A DNA stretch of 64,000 bases from Lates calcarifer (lineage: Eukaryota > Chordata > Actinopteri > Centropomidae), in NCBI RefSeq assembly GCF_001640805.2, contig NC_066851.1, positions 6,373,458-6,437,457 of the forward strand. The letters are read 5' to 3'. A program made the translations under genes and the position numbers. How positions within the stretch are numbered: the stretch's first letter is position 1; the number at the start of each line of letters is the position of its first letter. A model generated the notes under the pieces. That model saw only the letters and a list, made by a program, of their open reading frames with translations, made no database searches and was not told the origin of the DNA. Below, in pieces: positions 48,205 through 61,065 of the stretch.

Positions 48205-51200
48205 GTCAATATTTTTTAACTTTTCCCTAACTTAAACCAAGTACTCTGACCAAGTAAACATAAAAGTTTAATTGTGATTTAGTTGCTAGGAGGGGATGTG
48301 TAGATAACAAATGAAGTGAAAGTCAGTGAAAGTTCTGCAGATATATTCAGTGGCAACATTTTGTGACTTTCAAAATGGGTTTATCCATATTTTTATTAAC
48401 AGTGAATGAACAACAAAAGATGTCACTCAGTGTTGAAACTGTAGAGAAGTATCAACTCTACAGGGTTTGTTGTGTGGAAAAAAATAAACCGCAGAACTGG
48501 GGCAGCAACTGTTACTGTGTGTACTTTGAGAATTTGAGTGGATTTATAATTATAATGCAAAAAAAAAAAAGATTATAGTAGACACAATATGTGTGCACCT
48601 TTGTAATATGTGTGTACTTTATCTTTAAAATGTTCAACTTCTGCACCTGTGAAATGTGCTATTTCAAAACTATAGCAAAAAATGAAAAATGTCAATAAGC
48701 ACTCTACTCTTTTTATTTATTTTTCCATCAGAGGAGGTGCTACATTTCCACTGTCTCTGGCCCCAAAGTACAATCTGTAATCAATTGTCCCTTGTTAATG
48801 TCTGTAAACTCACCTCAGCAAAGGCAGACTGGGGCTAAAACTCTCCCTGTCCCTCTGGCAGGTTGACAATGCTCCAAATTGTGTCGTTAATTTATATTAG
48901 CATTCCTAATGCGACGCTGCTTTACAATGAGCACCACACAGCTTTGCATCACAGTGTTCTTCATCTCTGCCTCATTTGTGTTTTTGCATCAGGGCACTTT
49001 CTTGTGTAATATTGCTTACATAATTCAACCTATCTGCACTGAGGTGCTAAAAAATGCATCTTTAAACTTTGCTTGCCCTCAAAATCTCTCACCTTTACTT
49101 AATGCCACTTTGACTAATTTTATGTACTGCTTAATATGGGATGGAGCAGCACTGGAAGAAATCTCTTCAGTGCTCCGACCCTAACTCCCACTGTAGAATT
49201 AAAAGGAACCCAACAGGAGGTAAAGACATGTCAGCTAATAAGAAATAAAAAGAGAGAAAAAACGTCATAAGGAAATTCACAGAGAGACTCGAGTATCGGA
49301 CATGGCAAGACTGATCAATCCAAGTGATCTCAGCAGAGACAAACAGTCGCCCTCAGTGGAAGTGTCAGAGGACGAGATGAGAGAGGAGAGTGAGCCAAAT
49401 GTAGGTTGTGCCAGCTGTGTATGTGTGTGTGTGTAGTCTTTGGCTGGCAAGATGTCACTACGGGTTTACAGCATTTTGCCAAAGACAAGTGGGGTTTCTA
49501 TGATGCCATGTTTGTGTCTTTTTAAACACACACAGACGGATCAAATGAAAGACAAGTGAGCACACAGAACATCACTTTCAGTGTTTCTGGCAGAGACGGA
49601 CAGCGTGGGAGTAACGCTGATCAAACAGACTCATGCGAACAGAGTACACAGAGCACGACTGGGAGGAGTGGGCACAGGACTGATAGACACTCATAGATCA
49701 CATCAGGACACACAGAGAGCAGGCAGAGGAACAAATTCAGAACATAAACTTTAGTTTATGGGCAGCCATAATTCAGGACGTTAGACTATAACCTGACCAA
49801 TACTGGATTTTTTAAGATGATTTTTTTTAATTTAAAAATTTATTAACTACATAATAGTGGCACAGTTTTTAAAAATTTCTTGCTACTTATTTTAGGGCTG
49901 ATATTATGACTGCATAGTTCAGGTCAAAGAGAAGTGTACGCCCATTTTGTCTCATGATTCTTAGTTACACCATTCTGATATTTTTTTTTCTTTTACATGT
50001 CTTTTAAATAAACTTTTTTAATCAGGTTTGTCCTCTATGGTTGACAAACTATAGAATGATGAGACTATTTCACAGCATCTCTTTCTCTTCTTCAATTTCT
50101 TGTCATTTATTGGCTGACATAAACAATGAGCTAATATTGGCCAAGATGTAAGTCTGGCTGATATATCAGTTCAGCTCCAAAGTTCTGCTTCATGACGCAT
50201 TTTTTGCATTTATGCTTAATTGCTGCTCAGTATGTTAGGTAATGTTAGTGTAACATTACAGCAGGAAGAGCAGTTGCAGTTATTTTTGGCTCAAATAGGT
50301 AAAAAGTCCTAAACTCTTTTTAAGGCTCCAGCAGCGGGGACAGTTTTCTCCAGGTGGTTGTGCTAATCTATTTAGTCAGATTTACTTGTAAAATAATAAG
50401 GGTACATTTAGCTGCTATCATCATCTTTGAATCCAGTTCCACACTGCAGACTGCACAAACTTAAGTTCTTCCTCACCGATGCAGGGTGACCATGACTGTG
50501 ATGCATTATTGTCAGATCCTGTTGACATCAGTGTTCTGCTCTTTGTGTGTTTGTGACATAAAGTAATACACACTTCTCAATGGAGAAGTATTCTCCCTAC
50601 TAAAGCAACCACAACAGAATTATCAATGCATAAAAATGAGTTAATGTGGAGGCCTGAATAACATTATGCAGTCTTACATGACATATACTCCAATACAATA
50701 AACTAATGTCGACTGATGTATCACTCTCGCCAGTCTAGCTATATTTTAGCCACAGTCCTGAGAGTCTCTTCATTTACAATCAAGTGTCACCAAAAATGTC
50801 TAAACCTTCCAAACAATCAAGTGAATATATGAAAGACTGTACAGCAGAGATATTGAGTGACAGGCCTATACAGACACACACTCATATAAACACATTCATC
50901 CTCATAATCTATGTCCTGTCTCTTTAGAATAAACGCTCAAGGCACACAGAGCTGTAGCATATCCAAGAGTCTCATCATCACAAGCTGACAGCCTCCTTCT
51001 ACTGCATATTTATTCCTCTTTTGACACAAAGCTCACATTACACTCATCAGCTTTACAGCAAGAATAAAAGACCAGATGTAGCTACCTGGCCTTGCACTTT
51101 AAAGAAATCATTTTAACTCCTTGCTCCAAAGCTTGTTGCCTGTAATGACTACCTTTGATGCAGCTTTACTGCCCTGTGTGTTCACACTGCAATGCGATCG

Positions 51201-51723
51201 ATAAGTCAGCAGCAGTTCATTCTTCAGCTACAGAGCTCAGTGACCGGGGATACTCAGCTGATGTGTCACCAGTCAACAAGTTTGTCAGCTGAGACATCTG
51301 CCAAAGCCCCGCATTTAGCACTGGTTTGATAGATGATCTGGTTTTACCACTTCCTTTTCCACCAGTGGGCTTTCATTTTTGGGAACGTGAAAGCACATAG
51401 TATCTTCTCGGTTCAATATTAGCAAAATATGCTTCTGAACTTTGATTTAATTATGTATCCCATCATTTAAAAATGATCCAATCTGCCTAAACTTATCAGG
51501 ATAATATTGATCATGCAGGGTTAACCTTTTTTTTTTTTTTTTAACACATGCTCAGATTTAATAATAACATAAATAAATGTAAACAAATCAAACTATGAAG
51601 ACATTCTGCATTATGTAACCTGACCTGCTGGGTATCATTTCACTGCACAGGAAGACAGTGATATATAATACACCTTCTCCAAACAACACATATTCACATA
51701 CTTTAGAGAAGAGGACCGTGGCT
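48205..51723. other. unannotated non-coding sequence
   Basis: A-run at 48559-48570 and T-run at 51527-51542. An open frame at 48909-49184 begins with a hydrophobic stretch but has no support as a gene. The stretches 48790-49190 and 50930-51320 are of ordinary complexity with no transposon signature. Nothing else recognised. Confidence 0.5.
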
Positions 51724-51850
51724 CAGTGGTGGAAACTAAATACTCAAATACTGTACTTTAGTACACATTTGAGTTATGCATACTACCACCATGCTCCAGA
51801 GGGGAGTATATAGCAGTTATAGTAATTTAATTAAAACTGGAAAAAAAATA
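51724..51850 (+). mobile_element. hAT-type MITE terminal fragment
   Basis: Begins CAGTGGTGGAAACTAAATAC, then CAAATACTGTACTTTAGTAC and ACATTTGAG, matching the abundant teleost hAT MITE whose end is CAGTGGTGGAAAGTAAC. The inner CATGCTCCAGAGGGGAGTAT corresponds to its next block. The far end is missing. Opposite in orientation to the fragment at 1745-1842. Confidence 0.65.
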
Positions 51851-52059
51851 AATAAATCACAACAGTACATAAAGTTTGAGCTTAAAGCAACATCATACAA
51901 CTGTCATACAATCATTTTAATGGTACATTGACTTGTAATAGGTCCACACCCAGTGCTTATTTTTGCACAATGTAACTGCATAACTAAGTTAAAGTCAACT
52001 GCCATAATCAGGATCCAGAGAGCTTCAGAGTAACGCTGAAAGAGTAGTAGACTACAGTC

Positions 52060-52318
52060 TAGACCTGCTCTATATGTACACTGCCAGTTTTCTAGTCTTA
52101 CCACTCAAAGTGCTTCATACTACAGGTCACATTTATCCATTCACACAGCACTTGTTCTAAACAAACAAAGTGCTTTCTAACACATTCATACACGTTCACA
52201 CACCGATGACACATATTAGGGGCAAATCAGGGTTCAGCATCTTGCCCCTTTCAATATCTTACTTCGGCATGCGGACTGGAGGAGCCGGGGATCGAACCAC
52301 TGACCTTCTGATTGGTAA
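52060..52318 (-). mobile_element. tRNA-derived SINE
   Basis: On the minus strand the head reads AATCAGAAGGTCAGTGGTTCGATCC; the GGTTCGATCC portion is a tRNA B-box-like promoter element. Next come CCGGCTCCTCCAGTCCGCAT and a GGGGCAAGATGCTGAACCC block. The body ends with AGCACTTTGAGTGGTAAGAC and TAGAAAA. I recall this as a high-copy teleost SINE. The A box at the extreme 5' end is not clear, so the copy is probably 5'-truncated. Confidence 0.7.
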
Positions 52319-54074
52319 AAATTGACTTGACTTGAATTGACCAGATCAGTTAAAAAGACTTGTAAGTCTTTAAAAACCAGTGTTCATCTCTGATATCCAG
52401 TGAGGAAACTTTTTAAATGGCAATAACTCTAAACAGAGTTTGCTGTGTGTTGTTATAGTGACAACATTTTCAGATCCAGAAGCCAGGAATCATAAGGAAT
52501 TTGCACTGTTCAGCCTCGGGGAGTCAGGGGTACACTGCTTAAACACTCAGACTCTGAGCCCAACAGATCTGGGCATTAAATTTACCAGTTAAATGTAACT
52601 TTAAAAAACACTGCTATTTATTAAACATTAGTATTTGAAAAGACTAGTTTTACCAGCTCCCTACTGAATGTGTACATTATATCAGACTGGGCTATTTCAA
52701 CTCTTGAATAAAGATGCGTAGAAGCCATGACTGAATGAATAGTTGGTCATATCATTATTGAACTGTCTAAACTGTCTCATCTCATCAGTGTGAATTTATG
52801 TTCTACCTGCCTAAAAATGTGAGTCCAGTTTGTGTGTGTGTTCTTGTGAGTCATTATTGCATTTAATGAACTGTAGAAATCAATAGTGAAGTGAAGTGAA
52901 GAAAAATGATACATATTCTCACATCAGTGTGGCGTGGCTGCAACTCACATACATAAAAGTGCACACCAACAAGCCACAACTTCATGCTCATCACTTCATT
53001 AGTATACCAGAGTTGTATATATATGAGACAAGTCAAAAGAGGAGGAACACACTTCTTCTTTAAACTCTGGGGCTCAGAGAGGAAAGCTACAGGGCGTCCT
53101 GGTGTGTGTGGAGCCTCATTGTGAAATATTGAGGATTAGCTGCAGAAGCACTGAAGATCTTAGCTCGAGCATTTCTTCAAGAAACCACAGGATCATTGGA
53201 CTCATACAGTCTGATATCCCTGGCCTAGCAATCAGCTGAGGGGCGGGGGAAGCAGTTCAAACACCAGCAAATTAACAGCTTGGAAGATGAGGTCTGCAGT
53301 CAGATCTGAGTATGTTGGGCTGCTGAATGTAAAATACGGCCCTAGCACACAAATATAACAAGGTAGACATCATCATCAGATACAGAAGACAGACAGGAGA
53401 GAGAAATCAGTGGCTCCAACACATATATTTCAGGAACTGTAGTACTTTTTCTTGTGAAACAACCAGTAACTTCACATCTAATTGGCATGACAAGATAACA
53501 GACACACATACACAAACTCCATTATATCACAGCAGCAGTTGCTACTGCTTCTCAAAAAATCATTTTGGTTGTTGTTAATCCAATTTCTGTAGTGGAATAT
53601 CTGTGTTAATAGCAATCCCCTCCATGAGCATAACTGAGGCCCTAGATTTTACAATGTAACATTAGGCTATTCTAAATTTAGCATGAGCATTTCCAACATC
53701 TCAGCACCTCCAATAGTAAGGTACATATTTTGGCTAATTTATAATCAAGAGGGTTTATTCTCTCTATTTAAAAGAAGAGATTTATTTTTAAATATCAAAG
53801 ACAAAGACCAACATTTTACACAGCCTTACAGTGTTGTAGCCACAGGCTTGCCAATTCAATTTGAACATTGATTCTTGATCTTGGGAACAGTAGTTCAAGA
53901 AAATAATCCTCATTCACTTGATTTTTTTTTTCAGAGCTTAAAGTCATGCCTTGTAGCCTTTACTGGCTCAAACTTAATGATAACTTAGCAAATTTGCTAT
54001 AAACATTAAAATATGGCTCAGTGATCAAGAGAGTTTTACTATGTTGAATCAAAATGTACTTAAACAGAACCTAA
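52319..54074. other. unannotated non-coding sequence
   Basis: No supported gene or family. Confidence 0.5.
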
Positions 54075-54560
54075 CTAGCAGCTCTGAGAGGCTAAGTGGT
54101 GCTTTGAGATAAATGCAATCATGTCAACATGCTAACATGTTTACATTGACAATTACAACGGGCTGATTTTTAGCAGGTAGAATGTTTACCACATCTCAGT
54201 TTAGCATGTCAGCATGCTAACATATTCTAATTAGCACTAAAGACAGTACAGAAGTTTAACTGAGGCTGATGGAAATGTCATCACTGTGATAAACAGTACA
54301 AATCATCCTGAGAGGAACATGGAGGTCTGCACCAAATTTCATTGAGATTCATCCAACAGCTGTCGGGACATTCCACTTAAAAACAATAATGCCAACCTCA
54401 TGGTGGCTCGAGAGGAAAAGTCAATGGATCCCCAAAGTCAAATTCATCCTCTGAAACAAAATTTTATGGCAATCCATCTTGTAGTCGTTGATTTATTTTG
54501 GTTTTTACCAAACCAACAGAAAGATGATCTGACAATGACGTTCCCAGCGCTATACCTCAA
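54075..54560 (-). mobile_element. teleost dispersed repeat (134-bp unit family), copy 2
   Basis: Minus-strand copy of the family at 35930-36462. On the plus strand: AGCAGCTCTGAGAGGC, GTCAGCATGCTAACATATTC, TCATCCTGAGAGGAACATGG, CACCAAATTTCATTGAGATT, GGTGGCTCGAGAGGAAAAGT and AATTCATCCTCTGAAAC. It includes the GCATGCTAAC part and two tandem units. Confidence 0.6.
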
Positions 54561-55779
54561 GCAAAAATACTAAAATGCAAAGAGTACATCGAGTGCAAAA
54601 GATGCTAAGTGAATTAGGACAAAGCCTCTTTGTACATACCCTTCAAAAATGTCCTACTTTCAGAACAATAAAGAAGTGACAGTGAGAGACACAAAAGAGG
54701 GACAACATAGGAGAGAGATGAGAGCAGCGAGAATAAAAAGATGAAATTAATTAGCACACTGACACCAAGGCAACTGGAAGCCATCGTGGCTAATTGAGGC
54801 TCGTTTATTTACCAAAGAGCTGAGGGGAGGAGATGACTATAATTACGACTCCCTCTCCTCCCTGCCTTCTCTCCTCCTCTCTTGACTCTTACTGTATCTT
54901 TTTTTATACCATCAGTTTCTTCAAGCCCTGTTTATTGTTTAGCACCCCCTCTGTAGCTGTCTCTTCATCTCCTCCTTTGCAATTTTACAGTTTCTCTCGT
55001 CCTTCACATCTTCAGGAGGGTTGATCAGCAGAAGAAAGCACCGCTCAGTGTGAGTTCGGCTCAGTTTTTGCTAATTATTCATTATTGCAGCGTTCAAACA
55101 GAGGCTTCTCTCTTTGACATGGAGTTTTGCCTTTTGAGTTTGGATGAAACTTATATTTCACTTTTGATATAATTCAGCAATTAATTCACTCGTCTGCTGT
55201 GTTTTAATGATGACTTTTAAAATGACTCCTCTAACTGACTTTTTTCCCAGCTGGTGTCAACATTCCTGGGTGATTAGTTTAAGATCGAAACAGAGGATCA
55301 AAGCGTAAATCCTATACGCACAGCATATCATGTCCCTAAAACAACAGGACATGTATACTTTCCTAGACCTCATAAGATCAACTGTTCACCTTTTTATATT
55401 GTATGTGACAAAAATTCTACAGTAAAAACTGATGATTAAAATTTCCTTCCTAAAGATTACACTGACCTGTATTAGTGAGTCAGTTGTTGGCTCCAGGCTA
55501 TTCTGATTCACTAAAAACATGTTGTGATTCTAGCAATAACTGCTGGCATATTGGCTTGTACCAATATGTTAATGACATGACAACTTTCCCAATTATCTTC
55601 CTAATGTATTTTGCTCCCAGTTTATGAGTCACTGGTGTGTTACCACAAACTGACCAAAACAGTTTTAATTGAAGAAACTGTGCGTTACTAATGTTTTTGA
55701 ATTCCATGCAAAGTAGTCTGTAAACCAACATAGATAAAACAATGAAAGGTCAGGGTCATTACATCCTTGGCACCTTGTT
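54561..55779. other. unannotated non-coding sequence
   Basis: A CT-rich stretch lies at 54850-55015. No repeat family or gene recognised. Confidence 0.5.
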
Positions 55780-56300
55780 ATCACCTGTATTTATTAAGAT
55801 TTCAGAGCAGGAAATCAGTCCTAACTGGCCAACAATTTCCAGATACCTCTTTTACACCAACATGGAACAAGTTCTGTTCTATAATTTTGAATTCAGAGCA
55901 TTGGTCAGAGCATTCAGACCAAAATAAGCTGGTTTGGAGCTGAAAAGTCAGCTAGAACCAAAAAATACCAGGTTTTTCTTGACCTGAAGTGTGAATTGTG
56001 ATGACATAAATGGGTGTGTCATATTCTGTAGGTTCCTTTGCACATCGTCCTCCATTGATGAAACATCCTTGATTACAAAGACTCCACTTTTGGAAACGCT
56101 GGCTGGTTTGCTAGATAGCACCATGGTTCCAAGAATACAGAACCGACCTGGTTCAAGAACCAGAGTTAATTTGATGGAAAAGAGTTGAGAGAAAATGGCA
56201 AATCATGCATGACTGCATCTCTAAGTCAAATGTGTGCATGTTATCTCCACAAAACCGGTTGAGGTTCTTTCAACCTCATGGCAACTAGAAAACCCCAGGT
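55780..56300 (+). mobile_element. probable MITE rich in GGAACC/GGTTCC motifs
   Basis: The segment has recurrent AGAACCA, GGTTCAAGAACC and AAACCGGTTGAGGTTC words, GTAGGTTCCTTTGCACATCG and a GGAAACGCTGGCTGGTTTGC block. These recall a non-autonomous DNA element of fish. The terminal repeats could not be located with confidence, so the boundaries are approximate. Confidence 0.4.
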
Positions 56301-57834
56301 TTGAAAAAGTGATGATTTGGGTCTTCTAGGCAGCAATTTCAACAACTGAAATCTGTCAAAAATGATAGTTCTTACAGTGCCTTAGATAACTCACAGACTA
56401 ATTCATTCTCCACCCAGTCAGTTTTTTAGGAGAAATGGATAGCGGAAGAAAAAATGAAGTCCCTGTTTTGATAAAGATGTGCCGTATCACCCCATAGTGG
56501 GTTACAACATCATCACTGTGCATAATTACTGCACATTATTTGCAAGGTGCAGGGGTTGGACAGCAATGTCATCAGATAGGGGCTGGCCACTGTACGTCTC
56601 ACAGCTGAATCAAATGATCTATTTTAAATCACATATCATGAAGGCTATTGTTTAAGCCACATGAGGTGTTCCTTACTATGCAGATGGATTATTGATAAAT
56701 ATGATCTAGATTTAAACCACATCCAGAACAGCTCAATCACAAATAAACATTAACCTGGATTTGTCAGTACACATAAAGCATATAAATGAATGCATTTTGA
56801 AATATCACCATTAATACTCACAATACTAAACTACAATACAGCGTCATATTTTCTACTTTGTGGTGGAGAGTGTCATAAAAAACTAATGTCTAGGAGCAAT
56901 CTTTCTCCTTGCTGAAAGTTTCTGAGGCTTCATAAATACTCACATATTCTCCTCTGCGGTAGGAGTGTGTTTACCTCCAAGAGGAGCTCTGAGTTGTTCC
57001 ATAAAAGCGGGCCTGGTCTTACAATGACGTAAAAGAAAACTGTACAAAAAAACACATCCTGCTAAATCCAGTTACACTGTTTAGTAGTTAATACTGCCAG
57101 TAGAGCCACAGCACAAAAAAGCAATACCACATAAGGGTCCCCTTCTGTAAACAGTGACTTCTTCATATTTCCTGAGAAAGTCTTGAACGTGATAGTGAAG
57201 ACTTAGTTTGCTCTAAACAAATGCTGCAAACTTCTTGTTTGAAATACTGTACTGTTATAGGGCAATAGTGATTCCAGTTAGTTATGAAAGCAATGCAATG
57301 CTTTTCAAGGCAGTCACAGAGCAGCAGTTTTTGAAAACCCTGACATTTTGCTGCAGGGTTGCCAATTCTGGTCAACAAGTAAGGAGTTATTTTAAAGGGA
57401 TGTAAGAACTGATGTGAACTGGGATCAGAAAGTTTTCTCTTCTGTAAAATGCTGTAGCTATGTAGGTCATAGACCACTTTTCTCTATTTCTTCACTTTAA
57501 AGTAGTTCCTGCTACACTGAAGTCTGTGCAATATCAAGACGACACTGAACACAAGTCCAAAAGATTAAATGCAGTCGTTCGTACTCGTCTCACTGGAAGT
57601 GAAAAGAAAAGAGACAACACTGCCTTGTGTCATATCTCTCACTGTGTCTACAAATCTCATTTACATAAAAATCCCAAATGTAGATCTCATCCAGCTTATG
57701 TGGTATGTGAAGAAAAGTAGATGCACTCAACTAGTTAATTTATCTTTCTCTTCTAATTTGTCTTGCAGCTGTCACTAGTCACTAATCACAACTGACAAAA
57801 TCTAGGCTACATGGCAACTAAGCAAACTCTGATG
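56301..57834. other. unannotated non-coding sequence
   Basis: Short frames at 57163-57477 (minus) and 57526-57778 (plus) lack domains. The latter region may be part of the repeat at 57835, which is uncertain. Confidence 0.45.
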
Positions 57835-57905
57835 TACACTGATGAAGACCATGATATGCTATTGAGAGCCCAGGATAAAGTTAGTAAGTGAACCTTGAGT
57901 TAACA
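57835..57905 (+). repeat. fragment of the 38.5-kb dispersed repeat
   Basis: GATGAAGACCATGATATGCT followed by ATTGAGAGCCC and GTAAGTGAACCTTGAG aligns imperfectly with the minus strand of 38465-38600. Short and diverged. Confidence 0.4.
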
Positions 57906-59534
57906 TTATTTAGACATAATGCATTACCAGTTAAGGCTAAAAATGTATAAACCCCAATACCACCAAAATGTGGTAAAAGTGACCTGACAACAATAATACT
58001 GTTAAATTATAAAAACTGAGTGTAAAATGAAAGCTTCATGCTGTTTCTTTAACCTTCAATCAGTTGGTTACGTCATTTTTGTCTATCATTGTGGTCTTGA
58101 TGAAGACAAGAGACAAGCACTTGAACAGGAAGATAATGTTATGGTAGAGAGACGCATGTGAACTTCTAAGTACAATTAGGTACTTCCTTTTTTCCATTAC
58201 AAGCTAAAATGCTTTAACTGCAGTTACAAGTGTTTATACTGTGATGCTACAGCAGTATTCAGTACAGCATATGTACAATTAACATGACGTACACGGGCCG
58301 GTGTAGTTTTATGATGAAAGTTAGCTTTAGTGAAGGTGGTGCCAGTGTTTAGCCACCAAAATAAGAAACAGGACTGTGGTGAGTATTTTTTTCCCCTCCA
58401 TTTATACTCCATTTTAATTACTTAACTGATGATCATTTCAGTTTCAGGGCTCCATACTCTCACCCCCCGATATGATTATTATTATATATATGTAGCAAAG
58501 TTCATGCATGAAGTGCAAGTCATAGGGGCTGATTTTAAAAAATGATGTCATCAGTTTTTACATGGAGTGACATATATAATACAATATTAGATAAATGGTA
58601 AAAGGGTAAAACCATGGTTGAAAATGCAACATAGGTGCATCTAATGCTAAAAATGCTATACCAAAAAAGTCACAAAAACAAAACTTGCATTTGCATTGTA
58701 AGTGCATTATTTGCATGAAAGATCAACTAACACTCACACAGGTACTACAGCAACACAGAGCATCACCAGCAGACCGCAGAGCACTGATCAGACTTTTATG
58801 TGCATGTGAAAATTGCCGTCTTGTCCTGAAACCTGTAGGAAGAATGTTTCTATCAGCTGCAGAGATTGGGATTCACTTTGGACTTTGGATCATAAGTCAA
58901 GTTGTAAGTGAAGTGGTACTTAATGCAGCATGGTGGCCAGTCATGACTGAAATTGTTGACAGGACAGTGCAGAACAGCTGTCTGTCCTACTTGAGTGGTT
59001 GACACTGTTGGGAGCCAAAGTTGCAGAATGAGTGCTAACACACTGCCATTTGTCCATCATCACACATATGTGGGTTGCATAGTCTTTTACTGTCAAGTTG
59101 GTTACACAGATGTATCATTTGCTATTTGCAGGTTATCAAAGATGTTACATTCGTCCCAACATATCTTTTGAAGCCAGTGTGTCAAAACATACTTCAAAAC
59201 CACCAGACTGTCAGATCATTGTCTCTTCATTTATTAATGTTTCTGAGTCTCACTGAGAGTAGACAGATTATAGCCACTAGGAACAGCTGTTCTTACACTA
59301 AAGGTCAGAAGTCAGAGGTGTTCCACGGAACAAGTTTTTCCTCAGCAACAAATCTGGACATCAGGCAGAAGTTGGCCTCCCTGGATGGGTCAAAGATGTA
59401 AAAGTCCCTTTCCTTCAGGATGACAATAGATTCTTTTGCTTGAATGTTACTGATGAGTGCAAGAAGCAGGAAGGAGAGCTCCACAACTGCAACCATTCTG
59501 TTAAGAGGTCTCATTGTCAATGTAGTGCAAACAC
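57906..59534. other. unannotated non-coding sequence
   Basis: An open frame at 58685-59002 and short frames around 59075-59640 have no recognisable domain, splice context or start context. I do not call them genes. Confidence 0.45.
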
Positions 59535-59850
59535 TGACTCTGCTCATTTCCTGAACTTTATCTCAGCCCTCATCAGCAACCTCTCGTTTTGGATTGGAAG
59601 AGCACGACTTCTTTATCTTATTGTCAGACTCGCCAACTAATCTGTACTCATCTTGTGCAAATCTTTGAACTCTAATCTGATTCAGTGTTTTTGCACTTTG
59701 GGTAGAAGGACCAGTCATGTAAACACTGGCACTTCCTGAGCTCTATCTCAGTCCGCATCAGCGGTTTTTCATTTGTACAACTTTTTGATCATATCATCAA
59801 TGAAAACACACATCAGCTAGTCTGAACTCATCTTGTGCAAATCTTCTAAG
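59535..59850 (+). repeat. imperfect tandem duplication, unit about 180-185 bp
   Basis: CCTGAACTTTATCTCAGCCC at 59550 recurs as CCTGAGCTCTATCTCAGTCC at 59735. CTGTACTCATCTTGTGCAAA near 59642 recurs as CTGAACTCATCTTGTGCAAA near 59822. Two units are visible. Identity is highest at these anchor words and low between them. Confidence 0.6.
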
Positions 59851-59999
59851 GCTGGCCTGCCTTAATATTTTTTCTGTTTTATGTTATTCTGTTGATTACA
59901 CAAGTCTCTTGACTAAGGTTGTATTACAAAATTGTCCTCATGCTAACTTTCATCAATAATCATTGTGATATTTCATTGAGAAAAGTGGTGGACAGTCTA

Positions 60000-61065
60000 G
60001 ACCCAGCAACCATGCTAACAGCTCTGTGAGGCCTTGATCTATATACTAATATCAGATTGAAAACATGGTCACATTGACAATGCTAGTATGATATTTATCA
60101 TGTCTGGCATCTTTGGGGTTGTTGGGCATTGTTGGGACATTTATTGGGACATTTTACCCAAGGGCAAATGAGTCCTCATCACTGAAGCCATTTTTCTTGT
60201 ATAAGTGAAACATGACATATGGTCAGCATAAATTTGTGTATTAGTCACATTTTGAGTTCATCATCCATGACTGCCATTATTCTTGGCTATTTGACATATT
60301 TTTCCCTGGGTCTACAGCAAAGATGCTAGGAGGTGCTATGAACTTGTTTTCAATCATCATGGGTGCATGCATCAAATATTCCCTACATGGCAGCAAAACA
60401 CCTTATGTGAGCCTCCAGAACCCTCTGCAGGGTCTGACTAACTCTGAAAGACTCACTATAGATGGACCTGAAAGCACTCACTAACCTTGCAACATTAAGG
60501 CTACAAGCAACTCGTAATTCAGCACTTTTAATGTTATACTGTGACCACATAATTTTCTAGTTGTTAGACAATCTTTTTCAAACCTCTTTTCCACTAAATA
60601 ATATTATTAATAATAATACTGTCTTATATTCAGGCTAATAAGGTATTGGATACCTGATAATGGCTCCATATAAAAAGTTAATGGATTACCAGTGTTACTA
60701 CAATTCATGTAGTGGGGAAGAAAACTGTGTGTACCAATATCATATTAATCCACAGAATAGTTGTCAACAAATTTCACTCAAAACCACAAATGTCAGCCTC
60801 GTGGTGGTGCTAGAGGAAAACTCAGGGGATCACTGAAGTTATTAGAGTCCTCTGGGCACCATGCCAAATTTCATGCTGATCCATCCAGTTATTGTGGAGA
60901 CATTTCATTCTATTGCCAAATGTCAATGCCATGGTGGCAAAAGAGGAAAAGTCAAGGGATTATAAAAATGTGTAGGATTCATCCTCTGGATGTCCAATCC
61001 ATCCTGTAGTTGATGAGCTATTTCAGTCTGAAGCAAAGTGGTAGATCAACTGACACTGCAGCCCT
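60000..61065 (-). mobile_element. teleost dispersed repeat (134-bp unit family), copy 3, interrupted
   Basis: Minus-strand copy of the family at 35930-36462. The portion at 60005-60120 (CATGCTAACAGCTCTGTGAG, ACATTGACAATGCTAG) is the GCATGCTAAC end. The portion from about 60655 to 61065 holds two to three tandem units (AACCACAAATGTCAGCCTCG, GCTAGAGGAAAACTCAGGGG, CATGCCAAATTTCATGCTGA, CAATGCCATGGTGGC). Between them, about 60130-60650, is sequence I cannot align to the family. The copy is split by an insertion or strongly decayed. Confidence 0.6.

Noticed and set aside
48909..49184. 91-residue plus-strand frame with a hydrophobic, signal-peptide-like start and several cysteines
   Set aside because: No family resemblance, no splice or promoter context, and such frames are expected by chance in AT-rich DNA.
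52280..52318. tRNA gene, because of a B-box-like GGTTCGATCC on the minus strand
   Set aside because: No cloverleaf can be drawn and the downstream sequence is the body of a SINE.
58685..59002. 105-residue plus-strand frame with evenly spaced cysteines
   Set aside because: No recognisable motif, and the surrounding sequence gives no splice or start context.
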